Shown here: in pieces, positions 45,856 to 57,605 of the stretch | How the letters are laid out: the number at the start of each line of letters is the position of its first letter | Numbering within the stretch: the stretch's first letter is position 1 | Assembly (NCBI GenBank): GCA_963971575.1 | Contig: OZ020616.1 | Span: forward strand, 29,988,306 to 30,052,305 | Length of the DNA: 64,000 bases | Source of the DNA: Liopterus haemorrhoidalis | Lineage: Eukaryota > Arthropoda > Insecta > Coleoptera > Dytiscidae | Direction: 5' to 3' | The notes under the pieces: generated by a model | The model's database searches: none | What the model saw: the letters and a program-made list of their open reading frames with translations, nothing else | Told to the model about the DNA's origin: nothing | Translations under genes and position numbers: made by a program

Positions 45856-46949
45856 AAATACTTATTAAACAAATAACACATTGTTAATAATAAGTTATAC
45901 GTATACGTTTACGTATTATGTTATAAGTTTAAGTTTATGAAATTGAAAAAAATAAAAATCTATTTATCATTGATGATATACATAAGTATAATTATTTCTT
46001 ATTAATTTAATGAAGACAGATAAGAAGCATATCGCAGAAAAAATCGCTGAGATATTTCAATCTAAATTTTATTAGGACAAAATTTTTGCAATTTATTTAA
46101 AATCTGTTCAAAAAAAAAAAAAAATACAATGATAGCTCTTAGTACCTACTCAAATTAATGGAAGAAAGTGATTATCAAAAAAAGTCTTTTAATTATAGAA
46201 AAAAATATTGTCTTAGAAGCCAACAGATTCTGTTGGCCTCTTTAGTGAAAGAGGCCAAAAGTAAATACTTTTAAAAACCCTGAAATGTGTGAAAATTTAC
46301 TCTTCACATTTTTTTATTATAAGGTAGTCGGCCAGTCAGGTTTTTAGAAATTACTACAAGATAGATATGTGAACACAAGTGTCAAAACAAATCAAAACGT
46401 ATTATAAAATGTCGGCAAATGTAAACATAATAAAATTTAGCGATATCAATACAAATGTTCCTATATTAAATAAAAACTTTAAAAATTTGTAAATTTTTCA
46501 AAATGACTATCGAACACAAACTAAATATGACTTCAATGGGTATGTTTTACTAAAATAAAAGAGTTAAGAGCGCTATTAGTCTATAATTCAAATGTAAAAT
46601 CGATTTAGTTATTTTTTCGCCACTAAGTTTATCATTTAAATTATGGCGCAAAAGGACGAAGTGCGAAAGTTGTGTAGAATAAAAGCCAATCTTTTTTGTT
46701 CTACACATTGTTTCAGTTTGATAAATATTTGCAGAGTTATGGGGGGACGCTAACTAAAATAAACCACTTACTATTTACGGTAACGACAAAAATCTATAAA
46801 ACAAAAGACGTGTGAAGTACGGGATCCGTGGATATGTCTGTAACCCGTAGAACCCTTCCACAAAAGTCAATTTACGGGCACGACCAACAATATATGTATA
46901 TTATTTTAATGAGTAGACATTTTTAAATTTCAGTTTTGTTGGCTCGCGT
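45856..46949. other. unrecognised AT-rich DNA
   Basis: A small perfect inverted pair AGAGGCCAA... / TTGGCCTCT occurs near 46231-46258. No gene seen. Confidence 0.4.
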
Positions 46950-46962
46950 CTTTAAAAATGTT

Positions 46963-47115
46963 TTTTTTTTTTATTTTTGGACTTAGCTACTATGGCCATT
47001 CAGAAGATGCATTTTATTTTTGAAAAATCCATTCCATAACCGGGATTCGGACCCGAGCCCTCATGGTCTAGAAGTTAGTGCATCGCTACACTAACCACTA
47101 CGCCATGGTGACCGG
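46963..47115 (-). mobile_element. tRNA-derived SINE with 13-bp target duplication
   Basis: Minus strand: CCGGTCACCATGGCG start, A-box TGGCGTAGTGG (47095-47105), B-box GGTCCGAATCC (47043-47053), and an AAAAATAAAAAA tail. The 13-bp direct repeat CTTTAAAAATGTT lies on both sides (46950-46962 and 47116-47128). This is the expected product of LINE-assisted retrotransposition of a pol III transcript. Confidence 0.92.
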
Positions 47116-47128
47116 CTTTAAAAATGTT

Positions 47129-47574
47129 GAAATTACCATCGTCGTTCCACGTCTATGGTCTATATTTTTTCTTATCACAGATTCATTTGTACAATATTAT
47201 ATATCGTAAACAGTAAAAGCGCAAAGAACATAAATTTTCATACCACTGAAAAACTTCGTGAAATCTGCGGTTTTCTTTTCAGTTCATTAACCTTTTTTTA
47301 TATTATATAAATTATGTATTCACATCTCTAAGGGAACCCTTAAGTAGCAAACTATTAAGCTTATGGAAATTTTATCACTAAGTTGCGTGATTACATAATT
47401 CCGCTCTTAGTAAATGGCCGGGACTACTTGCGTTTATAAGATAAAATTCACAATCACGTCATCATTTTCATAAATTCCGATAATAATTTCCACATTACAT
47501 CGATATCTTTCAAACAAAAAAATATTAAATATTTATATTGTAGAATTATACATTAATAATAATAATAATAATAA
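47129..47574. other. unrecognised; AAT microsatellite at its end
   Basis: AT-rich, with (AAT)n at about 47552-47572 next to repeat family A. Confidence 0.5.
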
Positions 47575-47990
47575 GGTGACATATTTCTCAGTTCGAAATT
47601 CGGGACAGGAGATCGATTTCGAGATTTCGGTAGGTGTCCTTGAATTGAGGTCTGAACATCACATTTTCGCTATTTTTAGCACGTTGTCTGTCGGTCTGTC
47701 TATCTCTCTGTCGATCGGTCGGTCCGTGGACACGTGTAGAGCGAGTTTGGATAAATGAATTATCATGAAACTTCATATTTAAGTTTTTGACATCAGAATA
47801 ACTTCGAGTTAAAACATTTAACTCATTTCCGACATTCGGCATAGATACCGACCAGCAGTGATTAATTTAGGGAAAGGCCAGCTGAGTTAGTTTCAAATTT
47901 TTAAAACATGTTACAAATTTATTTTATTTAAATACGTATTCTGTGGTGGTGTCGGTCTGTGGTGGACACAGCTTATTTTTTAATTGCTCT
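47575..47990 (+). repeat. dispersed repeat family A, copy 2
   Basis: Same order of blocks as 37921-38478, including TTGTCTGTCGGTCTGTC (about 47684-47700) and a terminal GTGGTGGACACAGCT-type block. Non-coding. Confidence 0.75.
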
Positions 47991-48154
47991 AAAAAAATTT
48001 TAATTAAAATTATTAATTAGAAAATAATACATATTTTTCTAAACTATGGATTACTTTGTTTTTTCTGCTTTGTAGCATTTTATAAAATTGTACACAATTT
48101 TCTTCATAATTTAATTTAGTTAGTAATATTTGTTTGTACTATTTTCTTGAGCCA

Positions 48155-48360
48155 ACGAGCCAACGAGTGCCGAGCTCGTTAAATCGTGCAGTTCGATTCT
48201 CCGTTGGTGATATTATTCGGGCGAGAATAATGTTTACATTACTCCCATTTTAACAATCACTCACCCCTCATCCAGGTGTAGGAGCCCGCCCCCTGGCATC
48301 GGCGATTAGCCTCGTTGCAGAAATAGGCCGGTATAAAATAAATAAAATAATAATAAAAAA
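48155..48360 (+). mobile_element. probable tRNA-derived SINE
   Basis: A head with GAGCCAACGAGCCAACGAG and a B-box-like CAGTTCGATTCTCC (48189-48202) precedes a GC-rich body (CCCGCCCCCTGGCATCGGCG) and an AATAAATAAAATAATAATA tail. The A-box is unclear and the head is partly duplicated. Confidence 0.5.
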
Positions 48361-51139
48361 TAATAATTACTTTTCTTGATACAAACAATTTTTTGAACTG
48401 AAATATAGTTAAAATAAAGGCAATAAGTATTGAAAATAATATCAGCAAATATTTTAATTCACATTTAATTATTTTTCTGAAATTCTGGACAAATCGGGAC
48501 AAAGTAATTGAATTCGGAACAAATATTGTCTGCGAAAAAATTCAGGATAAAAGGCGAAAATTCGGGATTGTCTCGAAAACGTACCTTAATAATAATAAAT
48601 GGAAAGGAAGGAAACTGCATGGTTATATCATGCGGGACATGCTGAATGTTTGACAATAACGCTTCGTTTTTTAGTCTTATTGTCGCCGCCCAAGACCAGG
48701 CACTAAGAACTAGATATCATTAGCAAAATATCCCAAAAACTTGAGCTGATGAACAGTGTGGAGAAAATTGGCCAGTAAAGAATATTTGGATAAGTATAAC
48801 AAATCTGATTTCAATAAAAATTCCTATAAGAACGCAGTTTATAATTATTATTATTATTATTTTTTTTAAATTAAGGTTAATCGGTGGTTAAACATAAACT
48901 TTGGTTTATGTTCATATATGTTCATAAATGCGGTTGAAAGTAGCAATGACGAGAGTATCATGGCAAGCCCGATATTGTGATCAAAACAACTGACCAGATT
49001 TATAAAATCGTTGTTTTCTGCCAATCCGAATTTCGTTCAAAAAGAAGCGGAAATAGCTCTAAAATACCATGAATAAAGTATAGACGTTAATATGATGTGG
49101 GGAGGGGGGGGGGGGGTAAGAGGACCATAATTTAAAAACTAATCGACTTCATATGGTTTGTCTCTCTGGACCGAGCAAAAACTCGCATCAGTTACCTGGA
49201 AAACATAATAGAACAAACAACACTGTTCATAACAGTGCATATTATGCTCAATTTCATCACCTGAAAATACAATTATCACAAAAATGCTCTTCAGAACTAC
49301 CTTCGGCGTCAGGTAGACGCTCGGTATGGAATAGGAATAGAGCATCGGTTCCCAACCTTAAGGTTTCCCGGAGCCTTAAGTGCTCAGCGTGCAATTCTCC
49401 GGGGATCCGCAGCCGTTCCAGGAACTAAAATAAATGTAACTTGAATAAAATCAAAAGAATTAAAAATAAAAAACAGAATCAAAATAAGAAAACTGGAAAT
49501 TACATTAGGAACGAAAATTTGCTAAATTAAATGTATGTTCGATTTCTGACTCTAGCCAACCTAGAAAGTCAATTTATAACGAAATTTATAGTAAAAAAAC
49601 CTACCCCCTCCAACGTAACACGAACGTAAATTACTTCTAAACATCATTAATTTGTAAGGCATAGGGTAGTCCTAAGAGGTTCCGCCACAGAAATTGATTA
49701 GAATAGAATCATTGGAATAAAGGATACTTCGGTATCAGGATGCCTGAAAGAATTTTTTGCGGAAGGTGGGATAGTAATAATATAAGTTAAAATCGTGCAC
49801 ATTTAGACAAAGGTCTTCTCAAAATCAATTCGGCTTTTTTGATTCCCAGCTGCGATTCTGAAGATTCCCACTTCGTAACTAAGTGTAATATTAGCAACTC
49901 TGTATCACAGTGTAACTTCCACAATTATTCTCTGTATCTTTCGTTGTGCAATTTGTAGCGTATTTGCAGTTAAGAACCAGGTTTCTGAACCATAGGCTAA
50001 CATTGGTAGTACAGATTTGCGTAAAAGAGAAAATCTGTGGTACAGTAGAAGCCATACGTCCATAAAGATACCCATTCACTCTGGGGAGCCTGTAAACTTG
50101 TAACTATGGAACATATTAAATATGCATGTAATCATCAAACTTTTTAACTAGGTACTTCGTTATGACACTGCTAACGAGGGGGTAAACTACCCGCTTTAAT
50201 TCATCTTGGCACGGAATTTGAGTTTTATTATCGTTTCTTGGTATATGACATATCAGATTGTAAGAAACACCAACAAAAATGGTATAAATATTAAGTAGTA
50301 TATTTGATAAAAGGCAAATTCATTGTGCGTTAGCAATTTATTGCGATAAGCCACTCCATTTTAAAGATCTAACTGTGAGGCGCCAGACATTTTATGAAAT
50401 TCTTCATGAAAAAGAAATAACGCAAGATATGACTCACGTCTACCACTTTACGAAATTGAAACACTGAAATGTAAGAGAAATTCTGAATAATAGAAAAGCC
50501 GAGTGACTAAGGCGTTAGTGGTTTTTAAATTCATGAAATTACTTTTTACGGATATGCTCAGTATCATGCAAGTTTAAACATGTTTTTAACATCATCTTTG
50601 AAATATTTTATTTTATTTTTTTAATTTCAAAAATATTTATTAATGCTTCATATAGTTAGATGTTTTCCCCCAACTTTTACAGTAATTTAAAACATGAAAA
50701 TATATTACAATAGAACGAGCAAAGTTACCAGCCAAACTAGGAGCATATTTAGACTTTCTTTTGATTTTGATAATTTGTTAGATAGACTGCTAGTCTATGT
50801 TTTGCATAAACATCTCAGGTCTCAGGCGTAAAAAAAGATTTTGTGCATAATGACACTGTCAGTTTCTCTAACTATGTCAAGAAATCAGAATACCCTAAAG
50901 TCAGAATGTCGTTATACTAACGATTACATGCACTATTTTATTATGCACAATTGTTGGAAATAATAAGATCAATAATCTTTTAGAAACTGCAGTCTGCTGA
51001 TTCCTGATTGTTCGGTATATTAAACATAGCTATTTTTACTAATAATTGGCTTACATTGTCTCGTCTTGTTGGCAGCATATTATCCTTACCCTTATAATAC
51101 GAAATGCTTAGTGTCATTGTTCAGATCTCGAGCAGTAAG
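48361..51139. other. no recognised gene
   Basis: AT-rich. A hAT-like start (CATCGGTTCCCAACC, about 49343) has no partner. GCCGAGTGACTAAGGCG (about 50499-50515) resembles a tRNA-Ser/Leu A-box and may be a SINE relic. Short frames elsewhere are probably chance. Confidence 0.4.
49099..49116 (+). repeat. G run (GGGGA then 13 G)
   Basis: A long G homopolymer in AT-rich DNA; it could form a quadruplex and its length may vary between reads. Confidence 0.85.
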
Positions 51140-51300
51140 ATACCCTACTAGCTGCCATGTTTTTGTATAAATCAAGAATATTAGCTGCTTTTCGTGCTAA
51201 AGGTCCCGGATTCTAATACCAGTCAAGGAATGGATATTTGTATTCGTCTTTATCAGATCATCCTTGCTAAAAAATTAAAAGATAAATCACCTTTCATCAA
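51140..51300 (+). mobile_element. possible SINE relic
   Basis: GGTCCCGGATTCTAATACC (about 51204-51222) is a worn B-box followed by AGTCAAGGAATGG and a TATTTGTATTCGTC block, a familiar arrangement in insect tRNA-type SINEs. The A-box region is not clear. Confidence 0.4.
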
Positions 51301-51800
51301 AATTTGATGCAAAACAAAAGTTGTTTCGAAGCTGGCTAGATGGGTAACACATCAAGCCAAATGATCTTCAATTAAAAATATAAATGGATATTAAATACAG
51401 TTCAAATCAAATTGTTTATTCATTTAGAGAAAATATCACGGCACTAGGTCGTACATGTTTTGCATTTTCCTTTCGAATACAGTGTTTCCGACGAATATCT
51501 CTTCATTGGTATTTTAACCTCCCTACATTACCAGGAACTCGTGCGTATATCGTCAATATATCAATGTCATAATTTAGTTGATTTATCGTAAAAATAGAAT
51601 TTTGTGCGTAATTAAAACCCACAAACCGTAAGAAATAATATTAGTTATATTTTATTGTTTATTTTAGATATCTTAACTGTCGTTGTTTGTCGTATATTGT
51701 ACGCCAGTTAAATCTGTGTCTCCATAGATCTTTATCTAGTTTCGAATATCATCTATAATTTTTTTTTAAGACCTCTTATTTTTCTATAGTAAAATTGCTT
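51301..51800. other. unrecognised AT-rich DNA
   Basis: Nothing recognised. Confidence 0.4.
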
Positions 51801-51905
51801 GATAAAATTGATAAAAAGTTCTGCAATCTTTGGAAAGTCGTATTTGATGTACACAATAACTTAAGTTTGGGAATCGGAGAACGACGAAGTTATTCGGAGA
51901 ATGAG
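51801..51905 (+). repeat. direct repeat shared with 58992-59108
   Basis: Both contain GACGAAGTTATTCGGAGAATGAGT-type sequence (19 of its bases as GAAGTTATTCGGAGAATGA) and a CAATCTTTGG block upstream. Non-coding; class unknown. Confidence 0.75.
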
Positions 51906-52229
51906 TTTCCAACCTGAAAATCATAAAGAATATGAACCTAGCATATTTTGGACATTTGGTGAGAAACGAGCGCAAATACCGTACCTTACAAAATATAACA
52001 ACAAGGAAACAAGGAAAAGTAGAAGAACATCCGCACATGTAGCTACTCTGAAACTACTTGTTGGTGACGCAAATTATCAACGAGTAACTTGCGAGTCACT
52101 TCCAAAATAATTCAATGGGGTTCTGCACACGGTGCTACTCAAAGACTTGTACCCAAGATTTTTCTTGGTGGGGGGTTTAGAATACAAAATCGTTGTATAG
52201 GGATAGATATTGACCGGAATCTACATTTT
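51906..52229. other. unrecognised DNA
   Basis: No feature recognised. Confidence 0.4.
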
Positions 52230-52345
52230 TATCGGGTCCTAAAACAAAAATTCTCACCTTTAAAATACAGGTGATGACTTAAAACAAAAATCGTCTTCAC
52301 CTACAAAATACAAGTGACTAAACAAAAAAGCTCATGAGCCCAAAA
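52230..52345 (+). mobile_element. relic of the 13210-13502 hAT family
   Basis: Three imperfect units with AAAACAAAAAT, CTTCACC/CTCACC and AAAATACAAGTGA match the tandem core of that family. The ends are missing. Confidence 0.45.
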
Positions 52346-52545
52346 ATTCTAGTAAAGAAGTGGCACTCAACTTCCGTTTCCTAAAAACTCTAAAAACACT
52401 TGTTTTTTTAGTGTTTGGGGTGAGGTGGTTATAAGCTGAAGCCCCTTGCCCCAAATGGGTGGGCGATTGGTGCTACTAGTTAGTAATCCGTTCTTTACGT
52501 CTTACTAACCAGTTTCCTATAACCCGAATGGCGCATCACTTAACT
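52346..52545. other. unrecognised DNA before a hAT element
   Basis: Contains the left target duplication ACTTAACT (52538-52545). Confidence 0.4.
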
Positions 52546-52631
52546 CACGGGTTCTTAACCTTTTTAAGCCGCGACCCAAGTTAGGGCACTACGTTTATGT
52601 CGCGACCCAAAAAAGAAAAACAAAGTAACAC

Positions 52632-53019
52632 AAAAAAATTGATGTGAAGTGTGAATTTTCACACATTTCAGGGTTTTGCAGGTATTTAGTAAGTGAATGA
52701 TGATTATTTGGGTTGCCAAAACAAATTTTATGTCAAAATATTTTTTTATGAATTTTAATTCGAATGCCTATTACCATTATTTAAGTTTCTAAAGATGTGC
52801 AGTATTTTTTTATATATCAAAGTTCATTAAGATTTTAAAAATTGCGCCAAATGGCTTCAAATTGCGCCAAATGGTTTCATTGGTTGTTTCTAGTCATAGC
52901 TCCTCCCTTTGATTTCGTGTACATTCTAACAGAATTAAATTATAATTTCAACAATTTCCACTGGTTATTAAATTTACGCTTTTAAAAATTAAATGCAACA
53001 TTTGCCAAAATATAACTAG
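52632..53019 (+). repeat. dispersed repeat G, copy 2
   Basis: Matches 38668-39010. It has a 20-bp tandem duplication (52841-52860 and 52861-52880, ATTGCGCCAAATGG...) absent from copy 1. Confidence 0.9.
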
Positions 53020-53045
53020 AATTTTGAAAAAATGATTTAAACAAA

Positions 53046-53155
53046 ATAACAATGCAAAAAAAAAATAAAAAATAATATTGTTTCTTCTTGGGGATTTGAA
53101 CACTCATTTTCTCGGTCAGAACGCTAGTACCGTAACCATTCCACCAAGACACACG
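53046..53155 (-). mobile_element. tRNA-derived SINE relic
   Basis: Minus strand has A-box TGGTGGAATGG (53136-53146) and B-box GTTCAAATCC (53092-53101), and then an A/T-rich tail. CTTGG / CCAAG pair as an acceptor-like stem, but the T-arm does not fold well, so a working tRNA is unlikely. Confidence 0.6.
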
Positions 53156-53348
53156 TTATACTTTACTGTGTTATATAACTATAAGTTTTCAACATTATTA
53201 GCAAAAAACACAAAAAATGCTTTTTTTTTCCAAAAACATAATCTGATCAAAAATTCCTGTTGTACTATTCCGGTTCACACCAATGTACATTACATAGAAT
53301 TTTTTCAGATTTTTAGTTTAAACCATCTGGGCTACAGGGTGTGGGACA

Positions 53349-53632
53349 AAATTTTTTTTGCACTATTTTGGCAAAAATCGCTTCAAAATAATTTATTTTG
53401 CGAAAATAAAAATTTGATCGTTAATCCACGTACCAAGGACTTTCATTTGATACCCTACTCAGAATTTAAAAAAAATATTTTTTTTTTCGATGAGCTCATA
53501 TTTGTTTATATTTTTAGGGGGATATGTTTTTTAGATGTTTTAGTATTTTTCCTATGTGCGGGTAAAAGAGTTGTATAAGCATGCCAAATTTCAACTCTCT
53601 AGCTTTAGCCGTTTGGCTACAATTTTTACCGA

Positions 53633-53682
<50 letters not shown>

Positions 53683-53736
53683 GACAAAATGACGGTATAA
53701 GGGTTTTTTGGTCATACCTACAAAACCCTAAAAAAA
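53349..53736 (+). repeat. dispersed GACA-containing repeat, copy 2
   Basis: Matches 20008-20363. The microsatellite is longer here, about 12 uninterrupted CAGA units (53634-53682). Ends in the same ACCTACAAAACCCTAAAA block. Confidence 0.92.
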
Positions 53737-53861
53737 CAAAAATTGCATGATATGGATTTGAATACTATCCAGAATAATGAAGAATAATTCGTCTAAAATT
53801 TAATTTCAAAATAAAATAATAAATGGATAAAGTGGAATAATATAAATTGAACTATTTAATA

Positions 53862-54290
53862 CTACCTCCGTCCGAAAATATGGTATACATTACTTAAGTA
53901 ATGTGGGATTAACGAAAATAATATTATCTTGATCTTTTTTTGTTTTTATTTCTAAATAAGTGGTTGCTAGACAACTAATAAACATATGGCGCGCAAATAG
54001 TTTTGCATGTCAAAAGTAATTCAAAGAAAAAAAAAAAAAAAGAAAATACGCGTATTTTAGACAAATTAAAGTGACACCCGCAATTTTAACAAAATGGCGA
54101 ATTTTTGTCGAAATTTTATAGAGTTGCAAGGAAGAAGTTCCAAATTGACTTTAATTACAACCACCTTTTTAATGTATTGGATCTTGGCTTTTTCAATTCT
54201 ATTCAATCCTTACAACATATAGCTTCACCGAATACAATCGACGAACTGGTTGAATGCGTACAAAATGCATTTAATGCAAACCCTTGATAA
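53862..54290 (+). pseudogene. mariner-like element with Stowaway-like end, deleted
   Basis: CTACCTCCGTCCGAAAATA (53862-53880) closely resembles the CTCCCTCCGTCCC terminal motif of plant Stowaway/mariner elements. It is preceded by TA and followed by a 16-bp palindrome (CATTACTTAAGTAATG, 53888-53903). Downstream, a short plus-strand frame starts MANFCRNFIELQ, and another frame ends with NVLDLGFFNSIQSLQH and TIDELVECVQNAF, like the C-terminus of plant-type mariner transposases. The DDE core is deleted and no right end is visible. Confidence 0.6.
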
Positions 54291-54432
54291 TGTTTTTCTA
54301 ACATTGCAAACTTTTGTTTAGAAGCAACCATGTTAGCTAAAGAATGGAATTCCTTTCAGATTCCGCACAGTAATAAGGCAAAACTTCATTGTAAGGGTCG
54401 CGACCCATAGGTTAAGAACCCCGAACTTAACT

Positions 54433-55449
54433 ATTCGAGTCTCTCAGTCAAATTTATGGCACTCGAAAAAAACAAAATTAAATTAAAAATAGTTATTATA
54501 ATAATATTTTCAAGAAGTTGCAAGAACAAATTTTAAGCATAAAATTTGTGGGGGGAGTGGAAATACATCAAATTATTTACAACTACAAGCTGCTGCCCTG
54601 CTCATGAAAAGATTTGACAGATAAAATATGGCGTGAAGTGGAAAAATAAGTCTTTGCTCCACGCTCGAATGCACGAAGCTGCCATTTATGTTATTTCAGA
54701 GTAACTTCAGAGTAGCACCGTATGCGGGAACAGTGTTACTATCGAGTTAATAACTAGTTAGTGACTTAAATCACCAACTATTTCCGTTCCTTCAAAGTAG
54801 CTCCGCGTGCCACAGCTTAAGGAGACTTGAAAGACTAAGGATCTCTTGGTTTTCTAACTTGAGAAAATGGTTCGGTGTTACATCCACAGAAATATTTCGC
54901 GTGATGGCGAGCAAAGTGCAGACAGCGGCGGTGAAAGGCAGGGGCGACAGGGGCACAAGCTCAGGGCGCCAAAACAAATGCTTAAATATACTTAAATGTA
55001 CAAAATTATAAATTTTCATTTCTATATCAATCTCGTACATATTAAATACAAAATTGAATTTAAATATGTATACATTTATTGATTATATAATAATATATAA
55101 TAATAAGTCTTCTTTTGGACTGTATATAAATAACAAAGAAAGTCCATTTTTCAATTTTCTGACTTGTTGAATACTGATTCCGAGATTTTTTAAATAATTT
55201 AACATAAAAAATGATCGTTCAGTAGTACGTTTTTTACACGTACACCTTGATTTACAAACTTAATTTGTTCCTGACCGCGGTTCGTATCTTAAAAAGTATG
55301 TATCTAGAAACCCAATTTTCCATTATATCTTTTTTATTACTGACTTTCTTATTCTGTTGCAGTGTTTGATTCACTACAAAGTTACAAATAGGTATTTACT
55401 TTACTCCGAAGGTCAAAAAGTGTGCTATGTAGTCAAACGGGAAGCAGTA
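54433..55449. other. unrecognised; one hAT-like end
   Basis: CAGGGGCGACAGGGGCACAAG (54939-) looks like a hAT start without a partner. A GACCGCGGTTCGTA block (about 55275) resembles a common repeat end. No gene seen. Confidence 0.4.
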
Positions 55450-56554
55450 AAGTATCATTCACAGCTCATGTTTTAACAGACAACGCGAAATTCATAGTGC
55501 ATAATGTTAATGGATAATGTTAGTGGCTAAGCACAACACTTTAGTAGTATTCATAGCTCATGTTTTAATAGATAAATCGATCTAGCTGCCATCTACACGC
55601 AATAGAAATTACTAAACAATTTATAATAAAAATATCTTGTTATTAAATATATGTATTGTTTTTTTATTAACTATACTTCTAAAAATAACCAAAATAATAT
55701 TTATTAAGTTAATTATTATATAAAATAACTATAATGTTTCTGAAGCTACTCACCCTAACCTAACTTTTTGATATCACAAAAAAAAAGTTAACTTTTGTTT
55801 CCACCCCGTTTCCCAGAAGTGTTAGTCTAAAAATATGAAAAAAATCTCAATAATGTACATTAGTGGAAACCAAAATAGTTCAAAAGGAATTTTTGTCAGA
55901 TTAATTTTTTTATTGTTGAAAAAATACATATTTTATTTTAAAAGTTCATGTAGTATTTTAAGGAAAAGCTCTTAGTACATAGAATAACAATTATTTTCAA
56001 AATATTGTTCATTTTGACTTGATTACCGCAAAAAAAGAATGTTTCACACATATAGCTGCTTTAACTTGGGTACTAGATATCTGAAAACACTAAAATATGT
56101 GAAAATTCACACTTCACACTAATTAGTACACATAAACTGCAGCCACAAGTCTTTTTAGAATATCCTTTATAATATATTCGTCTATTTTGAAATGTCACTG
56201 TATACCTGCGAAACCCTAAAATATGTAAAAATTCTCACTTCACATCTATTTTTCAATATTAGTTTCAACATTTTTACTAATAATTATGTCACAAGCTGCA
56301 TTCACTAGTCTTATTCGAATTTCAAGTATAATATGTTCCTTCATTTTGACAGTTGTCAGTGTTTTAATGTTAATGTTAAAAGTTTGAAGTATACAAACTT
56401 TTAACATTATGCGTTAAATATTTTCTTACGCTTATCCACTAAATTGGAGCTATGAATGCTTATACGGATTTGGTAGAACTAACATTGTTATGCGTTTACA
56501 TTAACACTATGAATTACTTACTATCTATTAAAACATGAGCTGTGAATGATACTT
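55450..56554. mobile_element. 1.1-kb element with perfect 27-bp inverted ends
   Basis: The 27 bases 55450-55476 (starting AAGTATCATTCACAGCTC) are the exact complement of 56528-56554. An inner, weaker inverted pair occurs at about 55552-55585 and 56446-56475 (CATTCATAGCTC), giving a doubled end. The interior is AT-rich and carries fragments of repeat G's head (about 56097-56121, 56222-56250). No coding frame of note; no sure target duplication. Confidence 0.78.
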
Positions 56555-57220
56555 AAGATTGTTTCAAGTGTAATTTTGTTTACTGAGTCGGACTTTGCTA
56601 CCCACGTTTACCTCTACTTGTGAAAATTCCTAAACAAAGCCTATACACTTTGAAATAAAGGCTTTATATTTATTTCCAAGCATGGGTTGTACAATATGAA
56701 TTTTTTATACAAAAGTTTTGCTTGATAATAATGGCATTTGACGCAGAAGCAAAAAGAACGCAATCATAAAACAGGATTTTAGGATCTCCTTTAAGTCTAA
56801 CAAGAAGATCCCATAAGAAATCAAGTGATATCAAGTGGAAAAAATAAGAGAATTGGTTCTAAAAATGTGCACAAACATATCCGTGTGTATAATATTTTAT
56901 ACAAGTAAATTTTAAAATATTTTCTCTCTGGCTCACTGCACAATACACCCGGAATGTTTCGATTTTTTCGATTTATTTTATGTACCTTTCCCTGGAAAAT
57001 ATGTTCTGGAAGATTCGTTTTATATCTCAAGCTTGTTATTTATTGCAAAATAAAATCATTTAAGATATATTTTCATAAAAATATACTGATAAATAAATTT
57101 AGGATTTAATTTTTTTTTTATATATTTGTCTGATATTTATAATTTTCTTCTTTCTCTTCTAAATTCCGGTATGCTACTACTGTTTCTGAGAGCATTGCAT
57201 TTTGTTTTAGCGTCTTTGTA
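56555..57220. other. unrecognised AT-rich DNA
   Basis: Nothing recognised. Confidence 0.4.
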
Positions 57221-57605
57221 TTAGGTATATCTGGAATGCTAGATGGCAGTTGTCTCTAAAGCCTTCTATCATCGCACATACTTCTGTTCCGTTTTTGGAC
57301 GCACGAACACGACGAAATTCTGCAAACAGTCTTTTCTGATGGTGCTTAATTACCAAAAGTTGAACGAAGCGAATCTATGCATTGTTGTTGAGTTACGCCT
57401 TTACTAAAATCGTAAAAAATTATCCAACGAAAACCTTCACGAGCAATATCCATTTTTTAAACGCTCACTGTCAACAAACTACTCGGTCAGTTTATAAGCT
57501 GCCACTGATTTCACAATAACATGTCAAATTTTACGAATATTGTAATAACATATTTCAATATTGCCATCTAGTGGTCGTTTGTAAAAACATAAAAGGTAAA
57601 CCTCG
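57221..57605 (-). mobile_element. internally deleted mariner element
   Basis: On the minus strand the element starts CGAGGTTTACC, has the ACTAGATGGCAATATTG subterminus, an ATG at about 57454, and the frame MDIAREGFRWIIFYDFSKGV then TQQQCIDSLRSTFGN, a stop, and APSEKTV: the N-terminal helix-turn-helix of a mariner transposase. After about 70 codons it jumps to a worn right end with CTAGATGGCAG. TA lies on both sides (57219-57220, 57606-57607). The DDE domain is lost. Confidence 0.83.

Larger units (their letters stand above)
52546..54424. mobile_element. hAT element with perfect duplication and nested insertions
   Basis: Ends CACGGGTTCTTAACC (left) and TCGGGGTTCTTAACC (right, minus strand) lie between identical ACTTAACT copies (52538-52545, 54425-54432). 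Both subtermini carry GTCGCGACCC. The interior is a stack of other repeats: repeat G (52632-53019), a SINE (53046-53155), a GACA repeat (53349-53736) and a mariner-type fragment (53862-54290). Confidence 0.88.

Noticed and set aside
47588..47842. Minus-strand frame with RQTDRQTDRQ repeats
   Set aside because: The amino-acid repeat is a translation of the GTCTGTCG microsatellite in repeat family A.
49343..49430. hAT left end CATCGGTTCCCAACC
   Set aside because: No right end or duplication could be found within about 2 kb.
53085..53155. Possible tRNA gene on the minus strand
   Set aside because: A- and B-boxes are present but the T-arm and anticodon arm do not pair properly; a SINE relic fits better.
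53078..53750. 166-codon and 64-codon plus-strand frames
   Set aside because: They run across a SINE and the GACA repeat; the TDRQTDRQ stretch is microsatellite translation.
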